DNA from: Pseudomonas sp. S31
GTDB taxonomy: Bacteria; Pseudomonadota; Gammaproteobacteria; Pseudomonadales; Pseudomonadaceae
Direction of reading: 5' to 3'
Assembly: GCF_016648105.1 (NCBI RefSeq)
Contig: NZ_JACVVE010000019.1
Location: 49,749-113,748 of the forward strand
Length of the DNA stretch: 64,000 bases
A program made the position numbers and the translations under genes. This document shows positions 32,815-41,992 of this stretch, piece by piece. The notes beneath the pieces are model-generated. The model was not told where the DNA came from. It worked only from the letters and a program-made list of their open reading frames with translations, and did not search any database. Position 1 is the stretch's first letter; every line of letters starts with the position of its first letter.

Positions 32815-35655
32815 TCAGAAGCGGTAGCCGACTTCCAGCCAGTACTGGCGCCCCACCTCGTAGCTGACCACGCTGGTCGAGGTGCGGCTGGCGATCTTGT
32901 TCACCTGGTCGGTGACGTTGGTAATGTCGACGTTGACGAAGAACGCCTGCTCCTTGCCGGTGGGAATATCCCAGGCCAGGCGCATGTCCCAGGTCGGTGC
33001 GCCCGGAGTGGCGACGGTTTCGTAGCGGCTGTACGTCTTGCCGTCGACTTCCGCGTCGGGGCTGACCTTGACCACTTGGTCGTAGGGGCCGCGGTAACGG
33101 AAGAAGTTGCTCACCGACAGGTGCCATTGGGGAATGTCGGTGATGGTCACCAGGCGCGCAGTCCACGGCCGGTTGAAGTCGCTGGCCGGCAGTTCCTCGT
33201 AAGGCACCAGCTTGCCGTCGTAGTAGACCGGCTCGTTGTCCATCTCTTCGCGATCCACCCCGGCTTCATAGGTGAAGCCATGGGCGCCCTTGCTCTGCGA
33301 CCAGTCCAGCGCCAACTGCACGCTGGTGCTGGTGCCACCGAACCTCAGCGGTTGCAACGGGGTGACCGTGAGGCTGATGTTCTCGCTCTTGCTGGTGCCG
33401 GCGTTGAGGTAGACGTAGTAGTTCTTGCTGTAGCCGGCCGGGATTTCCGCTTCGTCCAGGTTGTAGTAGGGCTGGGTTCGGTAGATCTGGTCGTGGCCCT
33501 TGCGGTTGATGTACTTGAGCTGGAAGTCGGTGTTCAACCAGCGCTGGTTGATCCCAAGCATCAGCTCGTCATCGTAGGGGATGTCCATGCTGCGGAACTG
33601 GCTGGTGTTGAGGTTGCGGCTGGCCAGGGTCCAGTCATCGGCCTGCTGGGCACGGGTGTAACGGGCGGTGAAGGTGTCGCGCCCGTCGGCCAGGCGGTAC
33701 TTGAACAGGTTGCGACCGTAGTAGCGGTTGGCGCCGAACACCAGCACGGTGCTGCGGTCGCCGAAGAAGTCGTAGTCACCGGCCAGGCGCGGGGCCAGGG
33801 TCTTCTTCTCCATGTAGTCGTCGCCCTCGAAACGCAGGCCCGGGCGCAGGGTGAGGTTGCCATAGCCGATCTCGTCCTGGACGAACAACGCGTACTGCTT
33901 CTGGTCCATCTGCAGGCGGCCGGCGCTGTAGACCATCATCGCCGATGCCCACTGGCGAGTGTCGCCACTGAGCTGCGTGCCGACCGAACACCCCCGGTCG
34001 TCGCCGCACGACGCGCCGTTGTCGCGCTTGAAGGTGGTGTAGGCCACGGCATCGTCTTCGCGTTCCCAGGTGGCACGTTGGTAGCCGAGCTCCAGGCCGG
34101 TGCTCAGGCTATGCTGGGTCGGGCCGACAGCGAAGGTCTGCCAGTCGGCCTTGAGTTTGTAGTCGAGGCCGCGCTGGGTCTGCTGCAAGCTACCGTAGCC
34201 ACCTTGCTGACTGCGCGCCGTGGCGCGGTCGGGGTTGCCCCAGTCCTTGCTGGTGGACCAGTACCAGTTGTAGTACTCGTCGCTGTCGGAATCGCGCGAG
34301 GCATATAGGTCGGTCAGCGCCAGTTGCTGGGTCCAGCGGGCACTGTCGCCCTCGTAGATGGCTTTGAGCGAGGCCTGCCAGCCGCCGTTGATGTTGGTGA
34401 AACCGGAATCGCGGCTGTCCTCGCGGAAGTAGGTGTTTTCCTGGGGCGCGTAGACGATCGAGGTGTCCAGGGTCAGCCGGTCGTTGATGTTCCAGTAGGT
34501 CTTGAGCAGGAAGTTGTCGAGGGAGCGGGTCTGCTCCTGCTCGTTGTCGTTGTTGGGGCTGTTGTAGCCATTCTTGTAGGTGCGCAGCGGCAGGTACGAG
34601 CGCTTCTGGGAAAAATTCAGCAGCGCGCCGAAGTCTTCGTTGAGATGGCCTTCGAGGGTACCGCGCACGGTGGTCTTCTTGAACTCGGGCTGGCTCTGCT
34701 CGCTGGAGGAGTTCTCGAAGCTTTCCTTGTCTTCGCCACTGATGTGGTAACGGGTCCACTCCGAGCGACTCATGGCGTAGGAGATCTTGCCGTGCAGGTC
34801 CTGGGTGGGGCGCCGGGTGATGGCGTCGACCACACCGCCATTGAAGCCGCCGTATTCCACTGGCACGTTGCTGTCGTAGACCTTGATCTCTTCGAGCAGG
34901 TCGGCATCCAGGGCGATGCCGTGGGAGCGGCTGGGCGTGGAGTCGAACTGGCGGGTGTCGTTGTAGGTGTGGGAACCGGGGTCGAGGTCATTGTTGATCG
35001 AAATACCGTCGATCATGAAGTTGTTCTGGTAGAACTTGGCGCCGTTGATGCTGATGTCGGCGGGGTCGATCTCGCCGGGAGTGCTGGAGCTTTTCTGGTC
35101 GCTGCTGAACTGCACGTTGGGATGCATCTGCAGGATCGTGGTGATGTCGCCGTTGGCACCGGGGAAGGCCTGGATGGCCTTGCGGTCGACGACCGTGGCG
35201 CCCATGAAGCTGTTTTCCTCGGTATTGCCGAGGATCATCGTGTTGTGCAACTCCACCACGCCGTCGTCGGCTTGCAGCAGGCGAAACATCAGTGCGCCGT
35301 ATTCGTAGTCCCAGGTGATGCCGGTGCCCAGCAGCAGCTGCGCCAGGGCGGCCTCGTTGCTGAGCTGGCCGCTGACCGTGGTGGACTGCAGGCCGTCGAG
35401 CAGGTCGGGGTCGACCGTGACCTGCAGGCCGCTTTGCTGGCCGAAGGTGATCAGCGCGATGGCGAGTTTCTGTGCCGGAATATCGAAGGGGTGGACCTGG
35501 GCCAGCACCGAACGTGGTGCGGCCTCGGGCTCGGCCTGCGCGGGCAGTGCCGCCATGGCGCAGCTGAAACCGAGCAGGCCCACGCCCACCCCATGCTTCA
35601 GGCGCAACGACCAATCCCGCGCGCTGCGCGGCTTCCGGCTTGTTGTCTGGATCAT
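32815..35655 (-). CDS. TonB-dependent outer-membrane receptor with STN signalling domain
   Basis: The protein has about 946 residues. A signal peptide (MAALPAQAEP, cleavage near residue 42) is followed by an STN domain (about 55-105: FDIPAQKLAIALITFGQQSG), a plug (about 120-245, with FMIDGISINNDLDPGS), then a large barrel ending in YRF, the usual C-terminal aromatic. The STN domain predicts signalling to the FecR-type protein encoded upstream. The start is the ATG at MIQTTSRK; a GTG five codons earlier is possible. The substrate is unknown; the M16 partner suggests a protein or peptide. Confidence 0.92.
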   Translation of the reverse strand: MIQTTSRKPRSARDWSLRLKHGVGVGLLGFSCAMAALPAQAEPEAAPRSVLAQVHPFDIPAQKLAIALITFGQQSGLQVTVDPDLLDGLQSTTVSGQLSNEAALAQLLLGTGITWDYEYGALMFRLLQADDGVVELHNTMILGNTEENSFMGATVVDRKAIQAFPGANGDITTILQMHPNVQFSSDQKSSSTPGEIDPADISINGAKFYQNNFMIDGISINNDLDPGSHTYNDTRQFDSTPSRSHGIALDADLLEEIKVYDSNVPVEYGGFNGGVVDAITRRPTQDLHGKISYAMSRSEWTRYHISGEDKESFENSSSEQSQPEFKKTTVRGTLEGHLNEDFGALLNFSQKRSYLPLRTYKNGYNSPNNDNEQEQTRSLDNFLLKTYWNINDRLTLDTSIVYAPQENTYFREDSRDSGFTNINGGWQASLKAIYEGDSARWTQQLALTDLYASRDSDSDEYYNWYWSTSKDWGNPDRATARSQQGGYGSLQQTQRGLDYKLKADWQTFAVGPTQHSLSTGLELGYQRATWEREDDAVAYTTFKRDNGASCGDDRGCSVGTQLSGDTRQWASAMMVYSAGRLQMDQKQYALFVQDEIGYGNLTLRPGLRFEGDDYMEKKTLAPRLAGDYDFFGDRSTVLVFGANRYYGRNLFKYRLADGRDTFTARYTRAQQADDWTLASRNLNTSQFRSMDIPYDDELMLGINQRWLNTDFQLKYINRKGHDQIYRTQPYYNLDEAEIPAGYSKNYYVYLNAGTSKSENISLTVTPLQPLRFGGTSTSVQLALDWSQSKGAHGFTYEAGVDREEMDNEPVYYDGKLVPYEELPASDFNRPWTARLVTITDIPQWHLSVSNFFRYRGPYDQVVKVSPDAEVDGKTYSRYETVATPGAPTWDMRLAWDIPTGKEQAFFVNVDITNVTDQVNKIASRTSTSVVSYEVGRQYWLEVGYRF

Positions 35656-35733
35656 CCCACATCCCCGCACCCAGGCAGTCGCCGGGGCAAAAAATTGAAT
35701 ACGAATCGATATCAGTTATTGCGCGCGGGGAAG

Positions 35734-35760
35734 AAGACGGGGCAGTGCGGGGAATTTTCA
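35734..35760 (-). promoter_or_regulatory. Putative FecI-type ECF promoter of the receptor operon
   Basis: On the minus strand GAAAAT (35754-35759) and CGTCTT (35734-35739) are 14 nt apart. They lie 80 nt upstream of the receptor start and resemble iron-starvation ECF promoters (AAAT-type -35, CGTC -10). The spacing is slightly short, so the assignment is tentative. Confidence 0.45.
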
Positions 35761-35795
35761 GAAAATTGTGAAATTATTTTTTCAGAGGGGGATTT

Positions 35796-35817
35796 GGGGC
35801 TGCTGTGCAGCGGCCCC
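35796..35817 (-). terminator. Hairpin after the fecR-like gene
   Basis: GGGGCTGCTG pairs with CAGCGGCCCC (one mismatch) directly downstream of the anti-sigma stop. No U-tract follows, so it may only attenuate or stabilise transcripts. Confidence 0.45.
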
Positions 35818-35824
35818 AGGACGC

Positions 35825-36778
35825 TCAAGGCTTGCTCAGCACCAACAGCCAAGGCCCATAGCTGCGCACCTCGCCCCCATGCGGGCGGACGAGGGCGCGC
35901 AACGCCGTCTCGGGCTTGCGCAGGTCATACACGCCGGTAACGCGCTTTTCGCCCAACGCCTGGTCACGCAACAGCACCTTGCCCGGCAGATAGCGCGCCA
36001 ACGCTTGCACCAACTCGGCCACCGGTTGGTCATCGGCGATCAGTTGCCCCTGGCGCCAGGCAGCCACCTGCGACGGCACGAATGCCTGAACCTGCGCCAG
36101 CCCATCGCGGTAGCGCAGCCGCTGCCCGGCCGTGAGTGCCCCCGCCAGCACATGGGCGCCCTGCTCATCCGCGACCCGCACCGACCCATGCTGAACATCC
36201 ACCCCCACCCGACCCGGGCGGAGCTCGACGTTGAAGGCGGTGCCGGTCACAGTCACCTCGATGGCCTCGGCATGCACCCGGAACGGCTTGCCCTTGTCAG
36301 GTTTCACCTCGAAGAAGGCCTGGCCGGTCAGCAACCTCACGTCACGCCGAGCACCGGAGTAGTCGACGGCGATAGCAGTGTCGCTGTCCATCTGCACCAC
36401 GCTGCCGTCGACCAGGGTCACGTCGCGCGTCTCACCCTGCCCGGTACGGTAGTCGGCCTGCAAGCGCAGGCTCAGCGACGGCGCCACCGCGACCAGCAGG
36501 CAGGCGGCCACCGCAGCGCCCAGCCACCAGCGCCGCCGCCGTGCAGGCAGTTGCACCACGGGCGCCTTGGGCCAGTGTTGTGTGGTGGTCGGGGCCAATT
36601 GCCCGGTCAGTTGCCAGACACGCTCGGCCTTGCGGTAGGCCTCGGCATTGGCCGCGTCGCTGGCGCGCCACTGCTCGAACATCTCACGTAGATGTGGGTC
36701 GTGTGGCGCCTGTTGCAGGCGCATGAGCCAATCCAGTGCCTGCTCGCGGCGGCTGGTGATGAGATCTGCTGACGTCAT
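35825..36778 (-). CDS. FecR-type transmembrane sigma regulator
   Basis: The protein has 317 residues. The N-terminal cytoplasmic DUF4880-like domain (ALDWLMRLQQAP, FEQWRASDAANAEAY) is followed by one membrane helix (about 84-103, WWLGAAVAACLLVAVAPSL), a periplasmic FecR domain (ETRDVTLVDGSVVQMDSDTA, VTGTAFNVE) and a C-terminal secretin/STN-like domain. It relays the receptor signal to the ECF sigma factor. The start MTSADLITSR is preferred; the upstream frame extends into the sigma gene. It is 97 nt downstream of the sigma stop. Confidence 0.92.
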   Translation of the reverse strand: MTSADLITSRREQALDWLMRLQQAPHDPHLREMFEQWRASDAANAEAYRKAERVWQLTGQLAPTTTQHWPKAPVVQLPARRRRWWLGAAVAACLLVAVAPSLSLRLQADYRTGQGETRDVTLVDGSVVQMDSDTAIAVDYSGARRDVRLLTGQAFFEVKPDKGKPFRVHAEAIEVTVTGTAFNVELRPGRVGVDVQHGSVRVADEQGAHVLAGALTAGQRLRYRDGLAQVQAFVPSQVAAWRQGQLIADDQPVAELVQALARYLPGKVLLRDQALGEKRVTGVYDLRKPETALRALVRPHGGEVRSYGPWLLVLSKP

Positions 36779-36875
36779 GTCCGGCGTGACTCCTGGTGGC
36801 TCGAAGGTGCGGAGGCCGCGCAGGGTCGCACAGAGTTGCCCCGCTCGGCAAAAGACGCAGCAGCGCGGGCTTTTT

Positions 36876-37376
36876 TCACAGATCATCCTCCAGACAGGCC
36901 ATGCAGTGGTTCAGGGCATCGCGCACCAGTTGATGCACCAGGCTGACCGAAACATTCAGGTGGTTGGCCACTTCTTGCAAGGTATGCCCGCCCAGGCGAT
37001 GCATCTCGAAGGCGACGCGGGTGCGCTCGGGCAGATCCTCGAGGGCGCGGCTGAGCACGCTGAGCTCGTTCTGCTGGGTCACTGCCTGCTCGGGCGAGGC
37101 GCTGCTGGAGGGCAGCTCGGCAAGGATCTGGTCGCCATCGGGCTGGGCTTTTTCGGTGGCGCTGCGGCGCGTCTGGTCCAATGCCAGGTTACGCACGATG
37201 CGGTACAGGTAGCTGACCGGGTGACGGATGTCGACATCGTCGTGCTGGCGGCTGAAGCGCAACCAGGCTTCCTGCACCACATCCTCGGCACGGGCGCGGC
37301 AGCCGACGATCGGCGCGGCATAGTCGAGCAATGCCGCCCGATGGGCCAGGTAGAGCTGGAGTTTGTCGTCCGCCAC
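36876..37376 (-). CDS. FecI-like ECF sigma factor
   Basis: The protein has 166 residues. Region 2 includes AEDVVQEAWLRFSRQ and YLYRIVRNLALDQTRR. Region 4 includes LEDLPERTRVAFEMHRLGGHTLQEVANHL. It belongs to the iron-starvation sigma group. A Fur box lies about 46-67 bp upstream of the ATG, so expression is probably iron-repressed. It is followed by its FecR-type partner and the receptor/M16/ABC genes. Confidence 0.93.
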   Translation of the reverse strand: MADDKLQLYLAHRAALLDYAAPIVGCRARAEDVVQEAWLRFSRQHDDVDIRHPVSYLYRIVRNLALDQTRRSATEKAQPDGDQILAELPSSSASPEQAVTQQNELSVLSRALEDLPERTRVAFEMHRLGGHTLQEVANHLNVSVSLVHQLVRDALNHCMACLEDDL

Positions 37377-37421
37377 GGGGTGGGTTGCCAGTGTGTTTCG
37401 AGGGCGGCGATGTTACCCGTA

Positions 37422-37443
37422 GTCGAGAATCATTATCAATACA
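37422..37443 (-). promoter_or_regulatory. Fur box upstream of the ECF sigma gene
   Basis: The minus strand reads TTGATAATGATTCTCG, which matches most of the Fur consensus GATAATGATAATCATTATC. It is placed where a promoter of the sigma gene should be. Confidence 0.75.
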
Positions 37444-37462
37444 TGGATTGTGTTGCCTGTGC

Positions 37463-37530
37463 GGGCCTCTTCGCGGCTAACGCCACTCCTACAGGGATCG
37501 TGTAGGAGCGGCTTTAGCCGCGAAGCAGGC
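37463..37530. repeat. REP pair (GGCTAA type)
   Basis: CGCGGCTAACGCCACTCCTA faces TAGGAGCGGCTTTAGCCGCG. This is a third REP core variant, located between the sigma gene promoter and gbdR 3' end. Confidence 0.87.
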
Positions 37531-37539
37531 GACGTGGTC

Positions 37540-38646
37540 TCAGAGCCTCACACTGGCGAACGTCGACTCGTTGCGCGCCTGGCTCAACGCCCCCAGCGGC
37601 CCGCTGTGCGGCGACAGGGTCATGGCCTGCGGGATTGGCATCATCGCCACCTGCTGCGCGGTGTTGGAGCCCACGCGCTCGTCACGCGGCGGAATGCCGA
37701 AATACTCGCGGTAGCACTTGGAGAAGTGCGGCGTGGACACGAAACCACACACCGACGCCACCTCGATGATCGACATCGGGGTCTGCTTGAGCAGCTGCCG
37801 CGCGCGGATCAGGCGCAGCTTCAGGTAGTAGCGCGACGGCGAGCAATGCAGGTACTTCTGGAACAGCCGCTCGAGCTGACGCCGCGATACCGACACGTAC
37901 ACCGCCAATTCGTCGAGGTCGATCGGCTCTTCGAGGTTGGCCTCCATCAGCGCGACGATTTCCTGCAGCTTGGGCTGGTTGGTGCCGAGCATGTGCTTGA
38001 GCGGCACGCGCTGGTGGTCCTGCTCGTTGCGGATGCGCTCGTAGACGAACATCTCGGAGATCGCCGCCGACAGTTCGCGGCCATGATCGCGGCTGATCAG
38101 GTGCAGCATCATGTCCAGTGGTGCGGTGCCGCCGGAGCTGGTGAAGCGGTTGCGGTCGAGGGTGAACAGGCGGGTGCTCATGTTCACCCGCGGGAAGGCT
38201 TCCTGCATGGCTGCCAGGCACTCCCAATGCACGCTGCAATCGAAACCGTCGAGCAAGCCGGCGCAGGCCAGCGCCCAGCTGCCGGTGCACACCGCTCCCA
38301 GGCGGCGCGACTGGCGGGCCTGGGCCTGCAGCCAGGTGACGTGCTCACGGGTGACGCTGCGCTGGATGCCCACGCCGCCGCAGACGATCACGGTGTCGAT
38401 GGGCGGAGCACTGTGCATGGCGGCATCGGGAGTGATCTGCAGGCCATCGCTGGCCCAGACCTGGCCGCCATCGGCGGTCAGCGTGTGCCAGCGGTACAGC
38501 TCGCGGCCGGACAGCTGGTTGGCCATGCGCAGCGGCTCCACGGCCGATGCCAGGGAAATGAGGGTGAAGTTGTCCAGAAGGAGAAACCCGATGGACTGCG
38601 GGGCTGTGCGGTTCTGGGTTGGATTCCCGGAGGTGTACGACGTCAT
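37540..38646 (-). CDS. gbdR: Glycine betaine/dimethylglycine-responsive AraC-family activator
   Basis: The protein has 368 residues. The N-terminal GATase1/DJ-1-like domain opens with SIGFLLLDNFTLISLASAVE. The AraC helix-turn-helix is at about 230-330 (VSRRQLERLFQKYLHCSP, then EVASVCGFVSTPHFSKCYRE). The C-terminal tail of about 40 residues is usual for GbdR. It is expected to activate gbcA/gbcB, the dgc operon, sox genes and choline uptake. The ATG is preceded by AGGAGAAAT. It is paralogous to CdhR but about 50 residues longer. Confidence 0.92.
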   Translation of the reverse strand: MTSYTSGNPTQNRTAPQSIGFLLLDNFTLISLASAVEPLRMANQLSGRELYRWHTLTADGGQVWASDGLQITPDAAMHSAPPIDTVIVCGGVGIQRSVTREHVTWLQAQARQSRRLGAVCTGSWALACAGLLDGFDCSVHWECLAAMQEAFPRVNMSTRLFTLDRNRFTSSGGTAPLDMMLHLISRDHGRELSAAISEMFVYERIRNEQDHQRVPLKHMLGTNQPKLQEIVALMEANLEEPIDLDELAVYVSVSRRQLERLFQKYLHCSPSRYYLKLRLIRARQLLKQTPMSIIEVASVCGFVSTPHFSKCYREYFGIPPRDERVGSNTAQQVAMMPIPQAMTLSPHSGPLGALSQARNESTFASVRL

Positions 38647-39046
38647 CGCGATTTCTCCTCACACAAATGCTGGGGTGTGCCTCAGGCGAGCACTGATTCT
38701 TGTTATGGCCTCGGTTTCGTATGCCGGGGCTGGTGGCCAATCTCAACGCAAACGCCGTGCCTGAAATTGAACGGCTGTCCAAAAAAACCTGAAAACGACG
38801 CCTGCATCAGGCAAATCAGGTGCTTCGTTGGATGTTGGCCAGTCATCGCAAACAGGCGTGCTAGCGCGCTGCGTGTAACGGCTGAGCAATTTGGTGACAC
38901 GCGCAGTGTAGGTTGCCCAGAAACGACACTCTTGAGTGTCACCGACAATGCCCATGCTGATTACGACAGGCGACGATCGGTCGGGATGAGTGGTGCACCA
39001 GGAAGGGGCGCGATGGGCGCGCAGTGCACAGGATGGATCGGTGGAA
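38647..39046. other. 400-bp spacer upstream of gbdR, no gene seen
   Basis: This contains the gbdR promoter region. Short open frames exist on both strands but none has a ribosome-binding site plus family resemblance. No regulatory motif was identified with confidence. Confidence 0.4.
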
Positions 39047-39120
39047 GGCCATTCGCGGGTGAACCCGCTCCTACAGGATCGCGGGTTACCTGTAGGAGCG
39101 GGTTTACCCGCGAAGAGGCC
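39047..39120. repeat. REP pair (TGAA/TAAA type)
   Basis: GCGGGTGAACCCGCTCCTAC faces TAGGAGCGGGTTTACCCGCG, just downstream of the sdaB stop codon. Confidence 0.88.
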
Positions 39121-39140
39121 TTCGAGGCTAACTCAACGAC

Positions 39141-40517
39141 TCAGCATTCGATGACGCTGACCGCCAGGCCACCGCGCGAGGTCTCTTTGTACTTGTCGTG
39201 CATGTCGGCGCCGGTGTCGCGCATGGTGCGGATCACCTGGTCGAGGGAGATGAAATGCTCGCCATCGCCACGCAGGGACATCTGCACGGCGTTGATCGCC
39301 TTCACCGCGGCAATCGCGTTGCGCTCGATGCACGGCACCTGGACCAACCCGCCGACCGGGTCGCAGGTCAGGCCGAGGTTGTGCTCCAGGGCGATCTCGG
39401 CAGCGTTCTCCACCTGCGCCGGGGTCGCCCCGAGCACCTCGGCCAGGCCAGCGGCGGCCATGGCGCAAGCCGAACCGACCTCGCCCTGGCAACCCACCTC
39501 GGCACCGGAAATCGACGCGTTCTTCTTGCACAGGATGCCCACCGCGGCAGCGCCGAGGAAGAAATCGACCACGCTGGATTCGTCCACTTCATCACTGAAG
39601 CGCATGTAGTAGTGCAACACCGCCGGGATGATGCCGGCCGCGCCATTGGTGGGCGCGGTCACCATGCGCCCGCCGGCGGCGTTCTCCTCGTTGACCGCCA
39701 GGGCGAACAGGTTGACCCACTCCATCGCGCTCATGGTCGAGCCGATGACGTTGGGCTTGCCGATCTCCTGCAGGCTGCGGTGCAGCTTGGCGGCGCGGCG
39801 GCGCACATTGAGGCCGCCAGGCAAGATACCCTCGTACTTGAGGCCGTTGGCGACGCATTCCTGCATGGCGTCCCAGAGCTTGTGCAGGCCGGCGCGAATC
39901 TCTGCCTCGCTGCGCCAGACCTTCTCGTTGGCCATCATCAATTGCGACACGCTGAGGTCGTTTTGCTTGCACAGGCGCAGCAGTTCGGCGGCGCTGTTGA
40001 AATCGTACGGCAGCACCGTCTGGTCGGCGTCCAGCACGCCACTGGCGGCCTGCGCCTCGTCGACCACGAAACCACCACCGACCGAGTAGTAGGTGTCGCG
40101 GTGCAGCTCGCCCTGTTCACCCTCGGCAATCAGGGTCATGGCGTTGGGGTGATAGGGCAGGTTTTCGTCCAGCAGCAGCATGTCGCGGGCCCAGACGAAC
40201 TCGATGGGCAGGCGGTTATCCAGCAGCAGGGTGTCGGTTTCGCGCAGGTCGGCGATACGCGGGACGATCTGCGTCGGGTCGATGGCGTCGGGCCATTCGC
40301 CCATCAGGCCCATGATGGTGGCGTTGTCGGTGCCGTGACCGACCCCGGTGGCCGACAGCGAGCCATACAGGCGCACCTCGATCCGCTTGACCCGTTCCAG
40401 CTCGCCGCGCTCGCGCAGCCCCTGGACGAACAACGCACCGGCCCGCATGGGCCCCACGGTGTGCGAGCTGGAAGGCCCCACCCCGATCTTGAACAGGTCG
40501 AACACGCTGATGGCCAT
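39141..40517 (-). CDS. sdaB: L-serine dehydratase (iron-sulfur, single chain)
   Basis: The protein has 458 residues and converts L-serine to pyruvate and ammonia. The N-terminal domain opens with FDLFKIGVGPSSSHTVGPMR. Cluster cysteines lie in the catalytic domain, including CDPVGGLVQVPC. The chain ends in SVIEC, so Cys458 is the very last residue; in the Legionella enzyme of the same length this residue plugs the active site. The start MAISVFDLFK is clear. It completes the route betaine to glycine to serine to pyruvate, and lies between gbdR and choXWV. Confidence 0.94.
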   Translation of the reverse strand: MAISVFDLFKIGVGPSSSHTVGPMRAGALFVQGLRERGELERVKRIEVRLYGSLSATGVGHGTDNATIMGLMGEWPDAIDPTQIVPRIADLRETDTLLLDNRLPIEFVWARDMLLLDENLPYHPNAMTLIAEGEQGELHRDTYYSVGGGFVVDEAQAASGVLDADQTVLPYDFNSAAELLRLCKQNDLSVSQLMMANEKVWRSEAEIRAGLHKLWDAMQECVANGLKYEGILPGGLNVRRRAAKLHRSLQEIGKPNVIGSTMSAMEWVNLFALAVNEENAAGGRMVTAPTNGAAGIIPAVLHYYMRFSDEVDESSVVDFFLGAAAVGILCKKNASISGAEVGCQGEVGSACAMAAAGLAEVLGATPAQVENAAEIALEHNLGLTCDPVGGLVQVPCIERNAIAAVKAINAVQMSLRGDGEHFISLDQVIRTMRDTGADMHDKYKETSRGGLAVSVIEC

Positions 40518-40960
40518 TGTCGAAACACCTCTTGCTGGGCTTGTCTCTGCGCGCCATGCGCAGGGCGGGGCAACTGCTAGGCTGATAGCTGCGAGCCGCC
40601 AGGAATGCACGCATCATCGGGCTTTTGCCTACCCCCTCGCCGTCTGCAACCGACGTACTTTTGTCCAGCTGCGCCGCTGGCTTTTCGGCCATCCGAGCGC
40701 CGCTTTCCAGCGGCCGGATGACGCAAAAACGCGGCTGCAGGGGTAGAAGAATCCATAAACGACATCGCTCGTACTGGATGCGACCCGTTACGTACTGGTT
40801 ACGACCCCACCAGTAGGCGATTGCCCGGCGCTGGAGGATTATCGAAAGCGACTCGTAAAGCACGGCCACGCAACCTGCCCTCTGCAGGCCTGGTCGACCG
40901 GACCGTGAGAACGCCCGGCGACCCATGCGAACCCGAAGACAAAATCACAGGAGTCCATCC
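40518..40960. promoter_or_regulatory. 443-bp sdaB-choX divergent spacer
   Basis: No gene is evident. The spacer must hold promoters for sdaB and for choXWV. A near-repeat GTTACGTACTGGTTACGACC at about 40787-40806 could be a regulator site. An AGGAG ribosome-binding site precedes choX. Confidence 0.4.
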
Positions 40961-41908
40961 ATGAAAGGTTCACCCTCGCTGTTGCTGGTTGCGTTGCTGA
41001 GTGCTCCGCTGCTGGCCCAGGCCGCCGAACCCGAGCAGTGCCGGACGGTACGCTTCTCCGATGTCGGCTGGACCGACATCACCGTCACCACGGCGACCAC
41101 CAGCGTCGTGCTCGAGGCCTTGGGCTACAAGACCCACACCACGATGATCTCGGTACCGGTGACCTACAAGTCGCTGGCCACCGGCAAGGACCTGGACGTG
41201 TTTCTCGGCAACTGGATGCCGACCATGGAGAACGACATCAAGCAATACCGCGACGCCGGCACCGTGGAAACCGTGCGCGCCAACCTGGAGAACGCCAAGT
41301 ACACCCTGGCTGTGCCCCAGGCGCTGTATGACAAGGGGCTGAAGGATTTCAGCGACATTGCCAAGTTCAAGAAGGAACTGGACGGCAAGATCTACGGCAT
41401 CGAGCCCGGCAACGATGGCAACCGCACCATCCAGAGCATGATCGACAAGAACGCCTTCGGCCTGAAGGACGCCGGTTTCAAGATCGTCCAGTCCAGTGAG
41501 GCCGGCATGCTGTCGCAGGTCGACCGGGCGCAGAAGCGCGGCGAGGCATTGGTGTTCCTGGGCTGGGAACCGCACCCGATGAATACCCGCTTCAAGATGC
41601 AGTACCTCACCGGCGGGGACGAGTTCTTCGGCCCCGACTTCGGCAAGGCCACCGTGCTCACCAACACCCGCAAGGGCTACGTGGATGAATGCAGTAACGT
41701 CGGCCAGCTGCTGAAGAACCTGTCGTTCGAACTCAAGGATGAAAGCACCATGATGGGCTATGTCCTGGACGACAAGATGAAGCCCGAGGCGGCCGCCAAG
41801 AAGTGGCTGAAAGACAACCCCGCCAAGCTGGACACCTGGCTCGCTGGCGTCACCACCGTGGATGGCAAACCCGGCCTCGAGGCGGCCAAAGCCAAGCTCG
41901 CTCAATAA
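40961..41908 (+). CDS. choX: Choline-binding periplasmic protein of the choline ABC transporter
   Basis: The protein has 315 residues with signal peptide (cleavage near LLAQAAEPE). It is an OpuAC-type binding protein with VRFSDVGWTDITVTTATTS, GNWMPTMENDI and FLGWEPHPMN, which supply aromatic-box residues for a quaternary ammonium group. The start MKGSPSLLLV follows ACAGGAG. It is the first gene of choXWV (cbcXWV in P. aeruginosa). Confidence 0.92.
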   Translation: MKGSPSLLLVALLSAPLLAQAAEPEQCRTVRFSDVGWTDITVTTATTSVVLEALGYKTHTTMISVPVTYKSLATGKDLDVFLGNWMPTMENDIKQYRDAGTVETVRANLENAKYTLAVPQALYDKGLKDFSDIAKFKKELDGKIYGIEPGNDGNRTIQSMIDKNAFGLKDAGFKIVQSSEAGMLSQVDRAQKRGEALVFLGWEPHPMNTRFKMQYLTGGDEFFGPDFGKATVLTNTRKGYVDECSNVGQLLKNLSFELKDESTMMGYVLDDKMKPEAAAKKWLKDNPAKLDTWLAGVTTVDGKPGLEAAKAKLAQ

Positions 41909-41992
41909 CGTAATACGCCGTAGCGCTACCTCGGGGCGGGACCGTGCCCGCCCCGGACTGATTTCAATCTTTGCAGGTGGAAGCTCGCTATC

